In this document: positions 1 to 11,799 of the stretch, piece by piece | How positions within the stretch are numbered: the first letter of the stretch is position 1 | Layout: each line of letters begins with the position of its first letter | Notes under the pieces: generated by a model | Database searches by the model: none | Seen by the model: only the letters and a program-made list of their open reading frames with translations | What the model was told of the DNA's origin: nothing | Made by a program: the position numbers and the translations under genes | Source of the DNA: Cristatella mucedo | Taxonomy: Eukaryota > Bryozoa > Phylactolaemata > Cristatellidae | DNA: 64,000 nt | Direction of reading: 5' to 3' | Assembly: GCA_009760855.2 (NCBI GenBank) | Contig: WPIO01000045.1 | Coordinates: forward strand, 810,001-874,000

Positions 1-49
1 TTTGAATTCAATATGCTGATTGACTGGGAGCCAGTGCAGGTCTGCTGAA

Positions 50-520
50 TGTAGGTCGTTTCATTATCTAGCTCCAGCCTAACTATCAGATCTACTTCCC
101 ACCAGGCTAACCATCGAATTACCCACTGCTTTGTCTGAAGTCATGTAGGTATGCGGAATATGACATCTTAAAACATTTGGAGACCGTGGCAACAGTTTAT
201 ATGCTCCCGAAGAATGAAACTCACTAGTGACTAACGTCACGACATCCCCTGAGATGACGGCATTATAAAAGAAGCTTAAAAGACACATTTTTATTAAAGC
301 CTTTAATAGTTGATATGGATTTATTCTTTGTGTGCTTGCGCGTGCTGAAATTGTGCCTGCTACTACTAACCATATCTATATGTTCACTCACTGTATTTCA
401 CATCTTAAAATGTCATATTCGATTACTTTGCAGCAAACTTAAAGCGCGTAGAAAGAGTTTGAGTTCTCTGGGAGCACTTTATAAGTGTATTATTATTATC
501 ATTATGATTGCAAACTTTAT
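50..520 (+). mobile_element. Family A (L2-like) LINE 3' end, decayed
   Basis: Decayed copy of the terminal ORF (TTGGAGACCGTG, TATGCTCCCGAAG) followed by the tail GCGTAGAAAGAGTTTGAGTT and (ATT)n. The first ~50 bases match the same LINE on the other strand, so the copy is composite. The remaining DNA to 2020 (520-2020) shows no feature I can support. Confidence 0.65.
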
Positions 521-2025
521 CGCTAATCATTCGGTAATTCTTTCTTAATGGCCTCTGTAAAGTTACTAGAAAAAGACTCAATTCTCCGGGGTCCTATACC
601 AATGTATTAGCATTGTAATCATTATTAACATTAGTATAGGTATTGTTTTCTTTCATTCCTCGTGCTCTTATACTCATCTACAATTATGACTTCAATAGCA
701 ATATCAATCTCTACCTCGGATTGCCGACGTTTCTGGGGTTAATCTTCTTGTATCATCAAACCACCCATATTTGAGCACAGAATTTTGGGTTAGACAAATT
801 CGACAAATAATTATCACTGCATCAGCAGGCTCGATGGTCTAACTGAGGTAAACGTCTCTGTGGGTAAGGACGAAAGCTGGTTGCACAGACACATCTAAAA
901 GTATGGTTTCTGCATGCATAGCCTTACTGCTGCAAAGCTTTCAGCCTTTCGCTGCTGGCAAGTCTTCTCAGAGTACGAAGTATCTGAAAGTGTTGGTCTC
1001 TCTATCTTTCTCTTAAATGACTGGAGACGCGTGGCTTTGGTCTTCCCGTCCGGGAATATTGACTTGAATTTTCCAAACATTGGTCAACGAGATCTTTTTT
1101 TCTACTGATGATTTTTATGCTCGATTCCACTCATTCTTCATTACTTCCTTGGTTACTTACTTGATTTTAATGTCTACTTTCGCCGCGCTTCTCTTTCTCC
1201 CAATTTTTGCAAGAGCTAAACTATGCCGGATACTGAGTGCACAGTGAACTGTTTGAAGGCTTTAAATCCAATACAAATATACACCAGTGTAACAGCTGCT
1301 TAATCTGCTTGGCTCCATGGAGTTGAGTATAAGGGTTACATACGGAGAAACATCATGTCGATGATCGGAGGAAAGTTAAAAAACTTTCAACAATAAAATG
1401 ACTTAGGATTGCGCCAAAACAAGCCTATCTCAATTATTTCCAAGACTTAAACTTGCTCCTAAGTTTTCAATATCGGTATAAGAGATTAGAACACAATTAC
1501 ATTCATTGCATCAGGCGATCGGTAGTCTTATAACATTCCTTACTTTTTTTCTGGAAAAAACTTTTGCCTAATAGGCTGCTTGCAAAACAGTTAATATTCT
1601 TATAGGCTTCGCGCTCTGAGCTTCTCATTAATCTGAAAATGCGTGCATTTGCCTTTTTAGTGTTAATTTATTGTCTGTTTCTCTGTAAAAGTTTAACTGG
1701 ACTTGCTCGTGTTACACGGGCATTGTGTGATAGAAATAAAAACGTCCTGCTGGTTTTAATAGGAATCATTTTAATTTTAATTTTAATTTTACTAATTTCT
1801 TAAATGGATGAAGCTCTTAGTGAGGTTTTGCACTGAAGGGAGTTTGCATTGAACGTGACCTAAATGCTTTTACTAATTTGCTGTCAAAAGGCAGAGTCTA
1901 AAGGCCACGTTTTACGTAAAATTGCTGGCCATTTATGTGCATTCTACCACTGCTGCTCGCTAACATTTGCGAATTAACTGGAGAATTTATTTATTACAAA
2001 GGCTCGCTATTCAAGCGACACTTAC

Positions 2026-2166
2026 CGCTGTCGTTACGACAATGTTGGTTACAATGCTTGGTTGACCATATATAATATTCTGCTGTGGTTGAGCAAATTG
2101 CATCCCATAGTGTGTCTGGTCTTCATAAACCGGCGGAGGTGTATTTGGACCTACTTTATGCATCAT
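2026..2166 (-). CDS. First exon of a second PLAC8-like gene (partial, runs off the left edge)
   Basis: ATG at 2166 begins MMHKVGPNTPPPVYEDQ, followed by HYGMQFAQPQQN and VTNIVVTTA, then donor GTAAGT. The PPPVYxxxxxxGMxF and SxVxNIVVT patterns and the phase 0 end are the same as in the exon at 17474-17698, so the two genes are paralogues in the same orientation. The QYGQPQ array is reduced to a single QPQQN-like unit. No exon 2 was seen in the remaining 2 kb, so the rest presumably lies outside the window. Confidence 0.7.
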
Positions 2167-2449
2167 GATTGAGGTCAATTTCCTTTGTTCTTCTTTACTG
2201 GAACGCACGAAATGTTTTAGATAAAACATGTTTATGTTGCATAAGCGCCAGTGCCAGGTGGATGAGCTGCAGAAACGGATATGCAAATGATTCGCGGGAG
2301 AGCTCACAGGATTCATGGTGGCCTCTTGCGGTTTTGCCAGATATCTTTCAAGCTCGTATTACTTGCTGCAAGCAGCTCGCTGCTTGCATCTCTCCATCGC
2401 GTGACTTTGGCAGAATTTGGCTTGCATTCGTATTAGGACAATGATTTCG

Positions 2450-3240
2450 ATGTTTTCTACGGTGCGACGGCTGCTTCTGCTCAATGCCGCTGGCTCGCCA
2501 AGTTATGACTAACGCCGCTCCAGTGCAGATGGACTGGATGGCTATTGCGTCCTTTACGAGTCAAGCTAAGTAAGGTAAGTGGTAGATGCTGCAATGTTCT
2601 GACAGAAGCAGCCACTGCTCGGCTCTAATCGAAAGCCTTCATGCGATCAATCTCCAGAATATTCAGCGGCATTTTGAAATCCTATAGGCACTTTCCGAGG
2701 ATGCAGCAGGTTTCGGTCGTGCATGCCAGCGTTTTCTGAAGGCTACTATTTCGTACCGTGCGTTCGGATCGGGACCTCGGAGTCTGCGTAGCTCAATCTT
2801 TCGAGCACTTCGCTTCCGCAAAAACCGTGGCTACGGGAGCGGCGATTGCTCGTAGAAAAAGGCAAATTTCTCTTTCAGCCGTACGGCAGAGATCTTTCGG
2901 TCTTTAAGCATTTACCCGCCGGAGCACGCGCACACAGAGGCGCCTGGACACAGTGTGACAATCAGCCGCTGCGGGCTTTACTCTTTCGTCGAGCGCACAA
3001 CCTAAATGCGTCTCTACTCTTGCAAACCAGCCTCGGCGGTCGTTTTGTACAGCCTCTTCTCTGCGTCAGAGCGCCTGGCAGGCTCTCCGTTGCCCGCCAG
3101 GCTTCCAGTGAGGGGCTGCCAGTCCAGGCTTGCAGAGCGGCGGCAAAGGCGTGTCTAGCGACGGTGCACTTTCGGCGAACAGTGTTTCGGCGTTTCTTAA
3201 GAGGAGCCGGTCAAATTTCGTCATGCGCCATTTGACGGTT
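2450..3240 (-). promoter_or_regulatory. GC-rich, CpG-rich stretch upstream of the 2166 exon
   Basis: The stretch is richer in G+C and CpG than both flanks and lies directly upstream of the PLAC8-like first exon read on the minus strand. A 129-codon plus-strand frame at 2846-3235 has no family resemblance and looks like a consequence of high GC. Promoter function is inference. Confidence 0.3.
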
Positions 3241-4225
3241 GGTTGATTGCTCTCTTTCAAAAAGCTTGAGTGCCTTTCTCAAAGGATTGCTGAAGAATTA
3301 CCACGAGATGCTTTAGAAATCGGAATTTTATTTCTGACCGCATTTATACGATATTGCGTGTAAAGGCTAGTGAGGTACACCCCTCCATAAACTGTGAACG
3401 GAAAATCCACAAACGCGCAGCAAACTTGATAAGAGATCACAGCCACGGCTTTCTTTTGACCTCTGTTAGGTTGGCAAAATAACGTGTGATCATTGTAACT
3501 TTCTCAGAAGGACGAATTAAACTAAAAATTTCGTATAAATAACTACTGTTAGCCATCAGATATTCTAGTTTAAGTGATTGGCTGCATTAAAAAAAAGAAG
3601 CTAGGAATCCCCAAGTAACCAGGCCAAAGGACGGAAGTATTTGTTGCTTAATGACGTCACTTATCACGTTACATAAGGATTCTATGTGGCGCTTTTACTC
3701 AAGGAAGTGAAGGCCTGGCTGCTTTGGTGTGCATGTATGAACATCACTCCAGCTATTGAAAATTGGACTGAAGCTGATAATTTTTATATTTTTATTTAAA
3801 TCTTCATGAAAGGGCGCGGTATCTCAAGTCTTCAGGAAATCGGCCACCAAAGGTAACTCTGATGTGGATAAATCTGTCTTAATTTGTATTGTTTTGATGA
3901 GACTAGTTTAACTAAAACTCTTCAAATGATTTAAAATGTGGCTTCTAAAAATGGCCTTCGCAGCCAAAGAACGGCTGAATGTGTCGCTCAGAATCTGCTA
4001 TGTCTAGTATATGTTGGCTTAGTCTCACTAAAAACACCAACGCCTAAGCTGTCCCCGATTTCCAGTGAAATTTTTGTTTTGTTACCCTGAGCTGGAACTG
4101 GTATTTGTTCACGATTAAGTTAGTGTACTCTATAAAAAGAGGTTTTTCTAAAGTTCTCTTAAAAGCCTTCTTCCGTACTTTTTCGTACTCATCTAAGCAT
4201 GATTGCTTTCCATGCATTTAAGCAA
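3240..4225. other. Unassigned AT-rich DNA
   Basis: No exon with credible edges, no repeat family recognised. The same holds for 4860-6230, 7720-8700, 10110-10920, 17700-18840, 20380-20760, 21165-22130 and 22640-23260. Confidence 0.4.
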
Positions 4226-4860
4226 TAATAATAATAATAATGCACTTGATAAAGTGCCCTCAGAGAACTTAATCTCTCTCTAGGCGCTTTACATTTGCTG
4301 TAAAGGCAAATGCAATTGTATGGTGAGTAAAATCATGCTTGGTAAATAAACAAAATGAATAACATGGTTAGGGTTGACATGCACAGGGTCAGCATGCAAA
4401 TGTGGTTAGTGGCAGCATGCACAGTGTCAGCACGCATAAGCACATCAAGTACGAATCACAGGGACCCAATAAATTCTGTCCTAAATAGGTGCTTTTTAAG
4501 TTCTTTTTAAATGTGGTCAGGTCAGGGGATGTTCTGACGCAGGTCGGGAGGGAGTTCCAGGCTTTGGGAACATACGAACTAAATGCACGGTCTCCAAATG
4601 ATTTGTGGTTTGTACGAGGTATTTGTAGACTGCTGGATTCCGAAAAGCGGGTGGTACGATGATTGGCCTGATTGGGGAGTAGATCTGAGAGATAGGCTGG
4701 AGCCAAAGAATGAAGAAAGCAAGTAATGCTTTTTAAGCAGATATTGCGCACTTCATTCACTTTTGGATTTTTCTTCTCTTGAATTGAGTTAAAGAGATTT
4801 TTTGAGGCATTTAGCTCTCTTAGGTTGCTAGGCAAGTGAACTTGTATTATAAATTTTGTT
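4225..4860 (-). mobile_element. Family A LINE 3' end
   Basis: (ATT)n, then the tail and a 148-codon frame (4389-4835) with [20 protein letters not shown], the L2-type C-terminal block. 5'-truncated. Confidence 0.85.
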
Positions 4861-6229
4861 CGCAGTGGCAGTGAACAAAATTCCGATTGCCATGTATGAT
4901 TATCTTTGATAATTAGGCCGACACATTTGCTCAGTTTTAGAATTAACTATGTAGCCATTTCTGCGAAATCATTTGCCTCGTTCTGATTGCTAGCTAGTAT
5001 TGCTTAGTTACGTATGCCCACGGATCGCTATAATATCTTGGCCTAAAATGAAGAAGGTTCAACTTCAATTTAGGTCATTTGTTTGAATAAAACCTTTCAG
5101 TGATATTTCAGGTACTCTAGCAATATTCCATAGCTTCGGAAGTTTGTGCAAATTACCTACTAACTCACTCCCAGGTGCCGCATCTAAACAAAATTATTAA
5201 GCTAATTTTTGAAAATAGGTTATTAGGATTCTTTGAAGTTTTGGGTAGCTATTCTCTGCATCTTGTCTATTTAATCCACAGGAGCAATCTCAGCTTTGAT
5301 TGTATGCTGATGGCACAAAGCTTGACCACAAAGCACTGATTTAAACTCGGCTTATATCACTTCACTATCTCTCAGCTTCAACGCAAATTAAATTTCTGAT
5401 TTTCACAATTGGATCGAGCCAACTTTCTCCAAGTAAACAAAGCTATACCAAGAAGCTGGAAAGTAAACCCATGTCACATGTGCCGACTCGATAGTCACAA
5501 CAAGACATCCTAGCTGCTGACTTGTGTACTTGTGTAGTGAGAGCCGCATGGCCGCTCCCCTCGTCAGCCTGCCGCTACTGCCTCTGCTGCTGTGACCTGT
5601 TGTGCTACCTTCTCTGCTGCTGCCAACGCTCATCCGCTCGTCAGGACTGCAAGCTTCCCTGCGGAATTCGGCTAGTTTTGGTTAAAGAACCTTGCAAAAA
5701 GCAGTGCTCGCAAGGCGAAGAGTACGACTGAAAAACTAGCTCGCGCATTTGCAACGTCGTTCGTAGATTATCGAATTTTTCTTTATTCACAACTTCCGGT
5801 CCATGCTCTGAATAAAGTTTGCAGCTGCTGCTTAAAGTCTCACCTTGTCTGTCGAAGACAGCCTAGCTGCGTGGCTACTGTCTCTACATCCTAGGAATGA
5901 AGCTCACTGGCTCCATATCAAGCATCAAACTGGTTTCAAGATCCCTAGTCTGCAGGTCGCTTAGCTCGCGTCCATCAGTCAACCTATTCACTGTATTGGC
6001 TCCCGTAGAGTGCTCTCGTAATACCAACACGTCAGCATATAGTCATCTTATCGTCTGTCTCGCTGAAATAAATTACTTGAGGCTCGAGCCTATGCATCAG
6101 AATTTCGAAACTCGCTTGCGACTAGGCCCACTACCTGAAATGACCTTGAATCTTATATCATACATGTCACATCTCTCAATGTATGTGCTGCAGTCAGGTT
6201 TTACTTGGCCCCAACTGTTTTATTGTTCT

Positions 6230-7005
6230 GTCCTAGCTTGTTTTGGTAAATATGTGCCCACGATTCAGTGCACCTTACTAGCCCGTAATCTTACATAAAA
6301 GCCATAAAATCCATTCATTTGTGACGTTCCGTCTTGACTTCTGTAATTCACTGCTTGCTGGTCTACTGGCATGTACAATCGGGCACTTACAGCTGGTTCG
6401 AAACTCTACAGCTAGGCTTATGGACGTCGCAGTGGCCACATCACACCACTTCTCGCCGACCTGCAATGGATACCACTCAAGCAATGCATCAACTTCAAGG
6501 TTTCGTCGCTCACTTTTAGGTCCCTTCATTCTTTGGCTCCAGCCTACCTACCAGATCTGCTACCCCACCAGGCTTAGCATCGAACCCCCGCTTTCGAAAT
6601 CAAACGTTTTACCTCTACTTAGTGTAAACCTCAAATCCTTTAGAGATCGTGTCCTTAGCTCGTATGCTCCAAAGCCTGGAACTCACTCCCGACTTCGGTC
6701 ACGACATCCTCTGACTTGACCGCATTTGATTAGAAATTTAAAACGCACCAATTTATGTGGGACCCTGTGATTCGTCCTTTATGTGCCTATGCGTGTTGAC
6801 GCTATTGCATGCTGCCACAAACCACACTTGCATGCTGACCCTGTGCATTTTACCCCTAACCGTGTTACTCCTGTTGTTTATCAAGCATGATACCGCTCAC
6901 CATTCAATCGTGTTTCTTTGGCAGCAGCCATTGGAAAGCACCTAGAAAGAGATAGAGTTCTCTAAGGGCGCTTTATCACGTGTATTATTAGTACTATTAC
7001 TAACC
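6230..7005 (+). mobile_element. Family A LINE 3' end
   Basis: [12 protein letters not shown], the SFRDRVLSSYAPKPG block in shifted frames, then the CCTAGAAAGAGATAGAGTTC tail and an ATT-rich end. Frames are broken. Confidence 0.8.
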
Positions 7006-7069
7006 GGTAGTAATTGGCGCCTTAACATTTGTTTTAGCATGCTGGTTTAAGCATGATATTTATTTACTC

Positions 7070-7720
7070 AATTAAGGATTCAATTTTAGGTAGTGGTAAA
7101 GTGCCTAGATGAAGCTCAAGTTCTCCAATGGTGCTAAGAAATGACCTATTATTGTTAGTAGTATTACTATATAATGATGCTAAAATCAAGTTTGTTTAGA
7201 AAATGATGTCAACGCCAAGTAATTCACGCTTTTACGATATCTCGCCCTGACTTTGTAACTCACTATTTGTATGTAGTCGTGCGTGTGCAATGAAATGCTT
7301 ACAGTAAATAAGAAACTCGGCAACTTGGCTTTTCGGTTGTGGACCATAAAAGAATCACATTCACCACTTTTCAACGACGGAAACTGATATCCTAACAGGC
7401 AGCGATTACGTTTCAGGGCATGTAATTTACTTTTAGGTCTCTGCTTCAGCTTCGATCTACTTACCTAAAATTCTCTGTAACTTCCCTTTGTATTTCCGGC
7501 TGTTTAGACTCAAGCTATTCATCACTGCCTCTAAGCAAACTAAAATCTTTGCATGACATACTTTTAGTTCATACGCCCCCGAAGCCACTCGTTACTTACT
7601 GACTGATACCATTGATTCCCAGCCTTTGCAATTTTTATATATGAAGCTGAAATCTCTCTGCTATTCACAAAAAAGGTAAAAAAAAAAGTGTTTTTTATAG
7701 TGCCCTAATTTAACTTAATC
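7070..7720 (+). mobile_element. Family A LINE remnants
   Basis: A tail-like piece at 7080-7170 (GTGCCTAGATGAAGCTCAAG) and a strongly decayed terminal ORF after 7190 (CTGACTTTGTAACTCACT; GGTCTCTGCTTCAGCTTCGA). Confidence 0.5.
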
Positions 7721-8704
7721 CTTATGTAGATGCTTCACATATGCCACGAGGTTTGTAATATGTTGTAAGAAATGGCAACAGAGGTAACAAATAAAGTTAA
7801 AAATAAAAGGTTTGAGACTGCCTGCTTCGCTTCTCGTTTCAAGTGTCCTGCTTTTTTTTAGACAGTTGTCAGAAAGACCTTAAATGTTGTTCACCCCACC
7901 ACGGATAGCTTTCGCAACCTCCAACATTGTACTCTACCTTGTAGCAGGGTCACGTTTGACTGGGATTACTAAGACTATCTTTAGTTCTTCCCATCTGAGA
8001 GTTTATCTAGAAAAGAATCATTAGGTGCTATATAACGTTCCAAAAAATGTATTAACAGCGAAATCTCGACTTGCATCGTGAACTCCTGTGAGGTTAAAGA
8101 TGTGGTTATTACAATGTAAAAGTTCATCTCACTTCTGGACAGTCTTCTCTTTCGTGCAACTGAAAAGTGGCTAGATACGACTGCTGCGTTGTCGTAGCAC
8201 TGTAAGCTGCAATCTTCGTTGACATTTTGTCAGATCAGACTTTTTCCCAGATTAGATTCTCAAGTGCTGCAGCAAGTTTTGCATTGATTTTTAGAAAGTC
8301 AGGGAAAGATTATTTTTATTTTTTTAATTGAAAAAAATCAACATCGACATCTTATCTCACGACCTCTTATATTGGCTCTCAGTTTGATAAATCAGAAGCA
8401 GAAGTCAAACTTCATTCCTCGGTACTTGTTTTGCCATATGCGACAGAGTAGCTTGTCTCTGATTGCAGCTGCAAGTGAAACAAAATGATCCCATTTTTAG
8501 TTTCAGGTGGCATGAAAGGCTAACTGTGGATTATTTCTTATACGGTCCGGTTGAGATCGCAGAAGAGGATCGTCCGAGCCTGACGCTGAAGAACTCCCAA
8601 TAATTTTCTAATGAATTCTCACCAGTCAAGGCCAAGACTCTCTTGGTGACCACGAAAGGCCCGGTTTTTAGAAAGCAACTACTCGATGCAGCTGAGAACT
8701 CTCT

Positions 8705-9310
8705 TTAAGACTTCTTGCCGTCGTTTTTTACCCGATGAGATTTGCTCCTCAATAGCGCTTCCTTTGAGAAGTCTCCTCCAGTTTTCCTTCCATGCGTTGA
8801 AAGCCTGTTGGTGAGAATATCATTCAGGCTTAGCACTTGAGAAATGGCAGCAGATTTGGTATCTCCTTCTTCTGCAGTAGTGCTTGCAACCCGCGGTTCA
8901 AATGGCGACTGCCTGTCTTCGTCACCGCAGAGTAAAACTTCTTGTTTTTCAGAAAGCCTTTGCCTAGCCGAGTGTTGGATTGTCTCTCCAGTGTTTTTTG
9001 TTTGATCTGCCTTTACTCTTTTCCTCCTCGTCGCCCATGTTCTTGTCACTGTCTCCGTCCGGCTTGCTTTCGTCATCCGCGAACTGTGCTTCCCCTCTGT
9101 GTATTCATATATCCTTTTTCTGGGATTTTTCCGTGTCTTCACTGTCCTTTAGGTTTGCTTTATTCAAAAGTTTTCCAATACTTTGGTAGACTGCGTTGCA
9201 TCTTTCTTCTCCTCCAGTTTTCGTTCTCTTCGCTCGGCGTTCTTCGCTGTGCGTCTTTTTTCTCTCCCTTGTCTTCCGAAAGTAGATTGGGAAGACAAAT
9301 CAGTACGTAA
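8705..9310 (-). pseudogene. Lys/Glu/Asp-rich coding-like stretch broken by frame changes
   Basis: All three minus frames show protein-like charged composition in turn. REKRRTAKNAERRERKLEEK runs until a stop near 9164. A second frame gives NKANLKDSEDTEKSQKKD, and after one TGA it gives ADDESKPDGDSDKNMGDEEE. The third frame carries EDRQSPFEPRV, then SLNDILTNRLSTHGRKTGGD to a stop at 8705. This could be a decayed exon of a charged nuclear-type protein, or alternatively spliced pieces. No family recognised. It adjoins the 3' end of a family B LINE at about 9330. Confidence 0.3.
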
Positions 9311-9327
9311 GTACATAGTAGCTGCGT

Positions 9328-10110
9328 TGATGATGTAATGTAATGTAATGTGTCTCCGTCTGTAACTCCATAAAGTCATAAAGACCATGTGGGTGTTACG
9401 CAGGAGAGTTTTGTATAGCGCACCCACAGCCAAAGCGGCTTTCGGTACGCATTCGGTAGCCAACAGACTTCGTCTCACGAAACAAAGAGAAGGTGGGAAG
9501 CATAGCAGAGTCAGGAGAGCAGTTGATGTAGTGAGTAGCATAGAAGTAGCAGCTCAGGACCGCTGAAAAGGATGAGCCATAGTCGGCAGCAGGAGAGTAG
9601 TTGTCGTTGCGTAAGAATTGTGGAAGCGAGTTCCACAGTCTAGGACCTGCAGAGCTAAAGCTTCTGTCGCCAACTGTCTTTAAGCGGAGGAATGGGACAG
9701 CGTATTTATTGTCCACACATGACATGAGGGCACGAACAGGGCTGAAACTGATGCAGCTGTTCAGCTAGGTACGAAGGAGACAAGCCGTGGCGGGCCTTGT
9801 GGGTCAGCGTAAGAACTTTGCTCTGTATTCTTTGCTCAACCGGCAACTATTCTAGCTCTTTCAGCAAAGGAGACACGTGCTCAAACCGCTGGGACTTGAA
9901 GACCAGCCTTGCAGCCATATTCATAGTCCGCTGTAGTGGCATAATAGCTTCCTTTGGCTGCCCAGCGAAAAGGGAATTACAATAATCAAGCCGAGACAGA
10001 ACTAAAGAGCTAGTTAAATTGTTTTCAAGCCACTGTGGGAGACAGCTTCCAATCTTGGATAGGGATCGGATGTGATGGCTAGCTGTAGAAGACGATGCGG
10101 TTCCTTGAGG
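9328..10110 (-). mobile_element. Family B LINE 3' end
   Basis: On the minus strand: [20 protein letters not shown] and AVLSCYFYATHYINCSPDSA, then AGACGGAGACACATTACATT and TTACA repeats. 5'-truncated and frame-shifted. Confidence 0.85.
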
Positions 10111-10926
10111 CTGATCTAGAGTAACACTGACCGCTACACCATTGACTCCTTCTTCTGAGCAAGAGATTTAGCCTTAGAAGCACTTCGCAAAATGCTTATG
10201 AAGATTGTATGTTCCGGCGATGCCGAACTGCTGGCGCCAGAAGACTCAATCACACACTGTCCCTAAGCAAGATCAAATCTAAAACAAACCCTCTAACTAA
10301 TCACTGTCTCCAACTTAATGTTTTTGAGAATGACAGTCCAAGTGAACGGTAGACAATATCCTATGAATAGCACTGTATTGACCGGTGTGGCTACTTTGAA
10401 ATTATGACACTGTCGTTGGCTAATGGCCTGCTGCTATTTATGACCGTGGTATATAAGCAATGGGCGCCAAAGGCCCGGGAGTTAGGTCGAGGACGCCGGG
10501 CGTAGCAGATGCGTAATTGCCCGCTACGGCATCCGTGCGAATGAACGCCTTTGAGCCCGCTCGCTTCGACGCTCTGTATGGTATTGCGTACTTCGCCGCT
10601 TGGAGAATGTCAAAGTACAACCGGATGAGCCGGATGAATGTGTGAGAGATTGTCATAGCCAGCTAAGCCTAGCTCGGTCTATAAACAATCTATAAACATG
10701 CTTAACGAGCTCACTCACCCAGCCATATTCAAGTCCGTTGATACAACGATTTATTTGTAAGCTTTTATATGAGCTTTTCAGCTGAACATCGATAACGAAC
10801 CACGAGCTTTGCCATCAAATTAGATCTGAGCTGCTAATGAAACAGCCGCGATAAGCCGAGGTTTAAGAGCTGAGCGATGTATTATTATGCACGAACGATA
10901 TCGTGGCTCGACTTAAGACTGGCTAT

Positions 10927-10981
10927 TATATAAGGCGCGGTCCTAACTACAGTCGGTCTCTTGGAGCAACGGTCTGCTGGT
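10927..10981 (+). promoter_or_regulatory. Possible TATA/initiator core promoter with short 5' exon
   Basis: TATATAAGG at 10927 is followed about 25 bases later by CTACAGTC, a fair initiator. Some 28 bases further on, CTGCTG meets the strong donor GTAAGTAAG at 10980. This spacing is that of a polymerase II start followed by a small leader exon. No convincing coding exon was linked to it; an open segment with acceptor- and donor-like edges lies at 11445-11621. Confidence 0.3.
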
Positions 10982-11589
10982 AAGTAAGTCCTAGCGCTAT
11001 GCACGAGCTGCTTGAAGCCTGATAGCGAGACGGCCGGACGTCACCTACCGAGTCAGCCGTAAAATGCAAGCTATTGATGTGCTTTTCATAATAAAGTGTT
11101 TTAATTAGCGCATGCGGAATATCGAGTGATCTTTTTTCATCGTAAGCACATTGATAAATTCAAGTATTTGCACATCGCTTGCGTTGTACCGCTACCCTAA
11201 TAGTGAGAGTTTCGCTGGCGTAACAGTGCTACCGACAATACCGGAGCAGCTGGCCTTGGGATTGAGCTATAAACGCGGTTTGAAACCTGCTTAGGCGACC
11301 TTAGAGGGTCCAGCATCATAAGAAATGTCCTCAAAGAAAGTTTAATCAGAGAAATTTCACTTTTGAATCCTTTAGCATGCTAATGCTTCAGAGTATGTCC
11401 CAAGAAAAGGACTTCTCGTTCATCTCGTTGGTCTGTTTTCAAAGCAAGGTCAGCAAGGCCAGCCCAGCCCTAAAGAACCTCGCCCCCTGCAATGGCAAGC
11501 CTGCCTCTAAAGCAGCGGATGATGAGACGAATTCGTTGCTATTCTTAGCAGGCAGGAGACAATTGGAGCAGCATCTTCTGCAGCTCTTT

Positions 11590-11783
11590 CTACAAAGGCA
11601 TCGTCTGGGCGGCCTGGCTAGGTAAGCCCATTCCCGGTGCATATGAAATCTTTTTTTTCGGTCGATTGTCGGCATCGCCACTGCCAGTAGAGCCCGTTGC
11701 ATCGGATGTCACTGGCGCAATGAGCGTCTCTGCTGCTGAATAGCCTGCAGCCACCGGCAGCAGCGAGGCGTACCGGAACGCCT
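11590..11783 (-). CDS. Unidentified candidate 3'-terminal exon
   Basis: After a pyrimidine-rich acceptor (TTCCCCCCAG at 11784) the frame reads EAFRYASLLPVAAGYSAAET, then APVTSDATGSTGSGDADNRP, and ends PSQAAQTMPL before TAG at 11592-11590. A less favoured acceptor TTACAG would start the exon at 11798. The amino-acid mix looks coding, unlike most frames here. No family recognised and no upstream exon located. A longer overlapping minus frame (11709-12344, 211 codons) shows no known motif. Confidence 0.3.
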
Positions 11784-11799
11784 CTGGGGGGAATGCGGC

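Noticed and set aside
2846-3235. 129-codon plus frame as a gene
   Set aside because: GC-rich composition, no motif, no splice edges; better explained as a CpG-rich promoter region.
5522-5731. Cys-rich plus frame (CRYCLCCCDLLCYLLCCC) as a possible PLAC8 last exon
   Set aside because: It lies on the opposite strand to the PLAC8 exons and lacks the family spacing; it comes from CTG/TGC-rich DNA.
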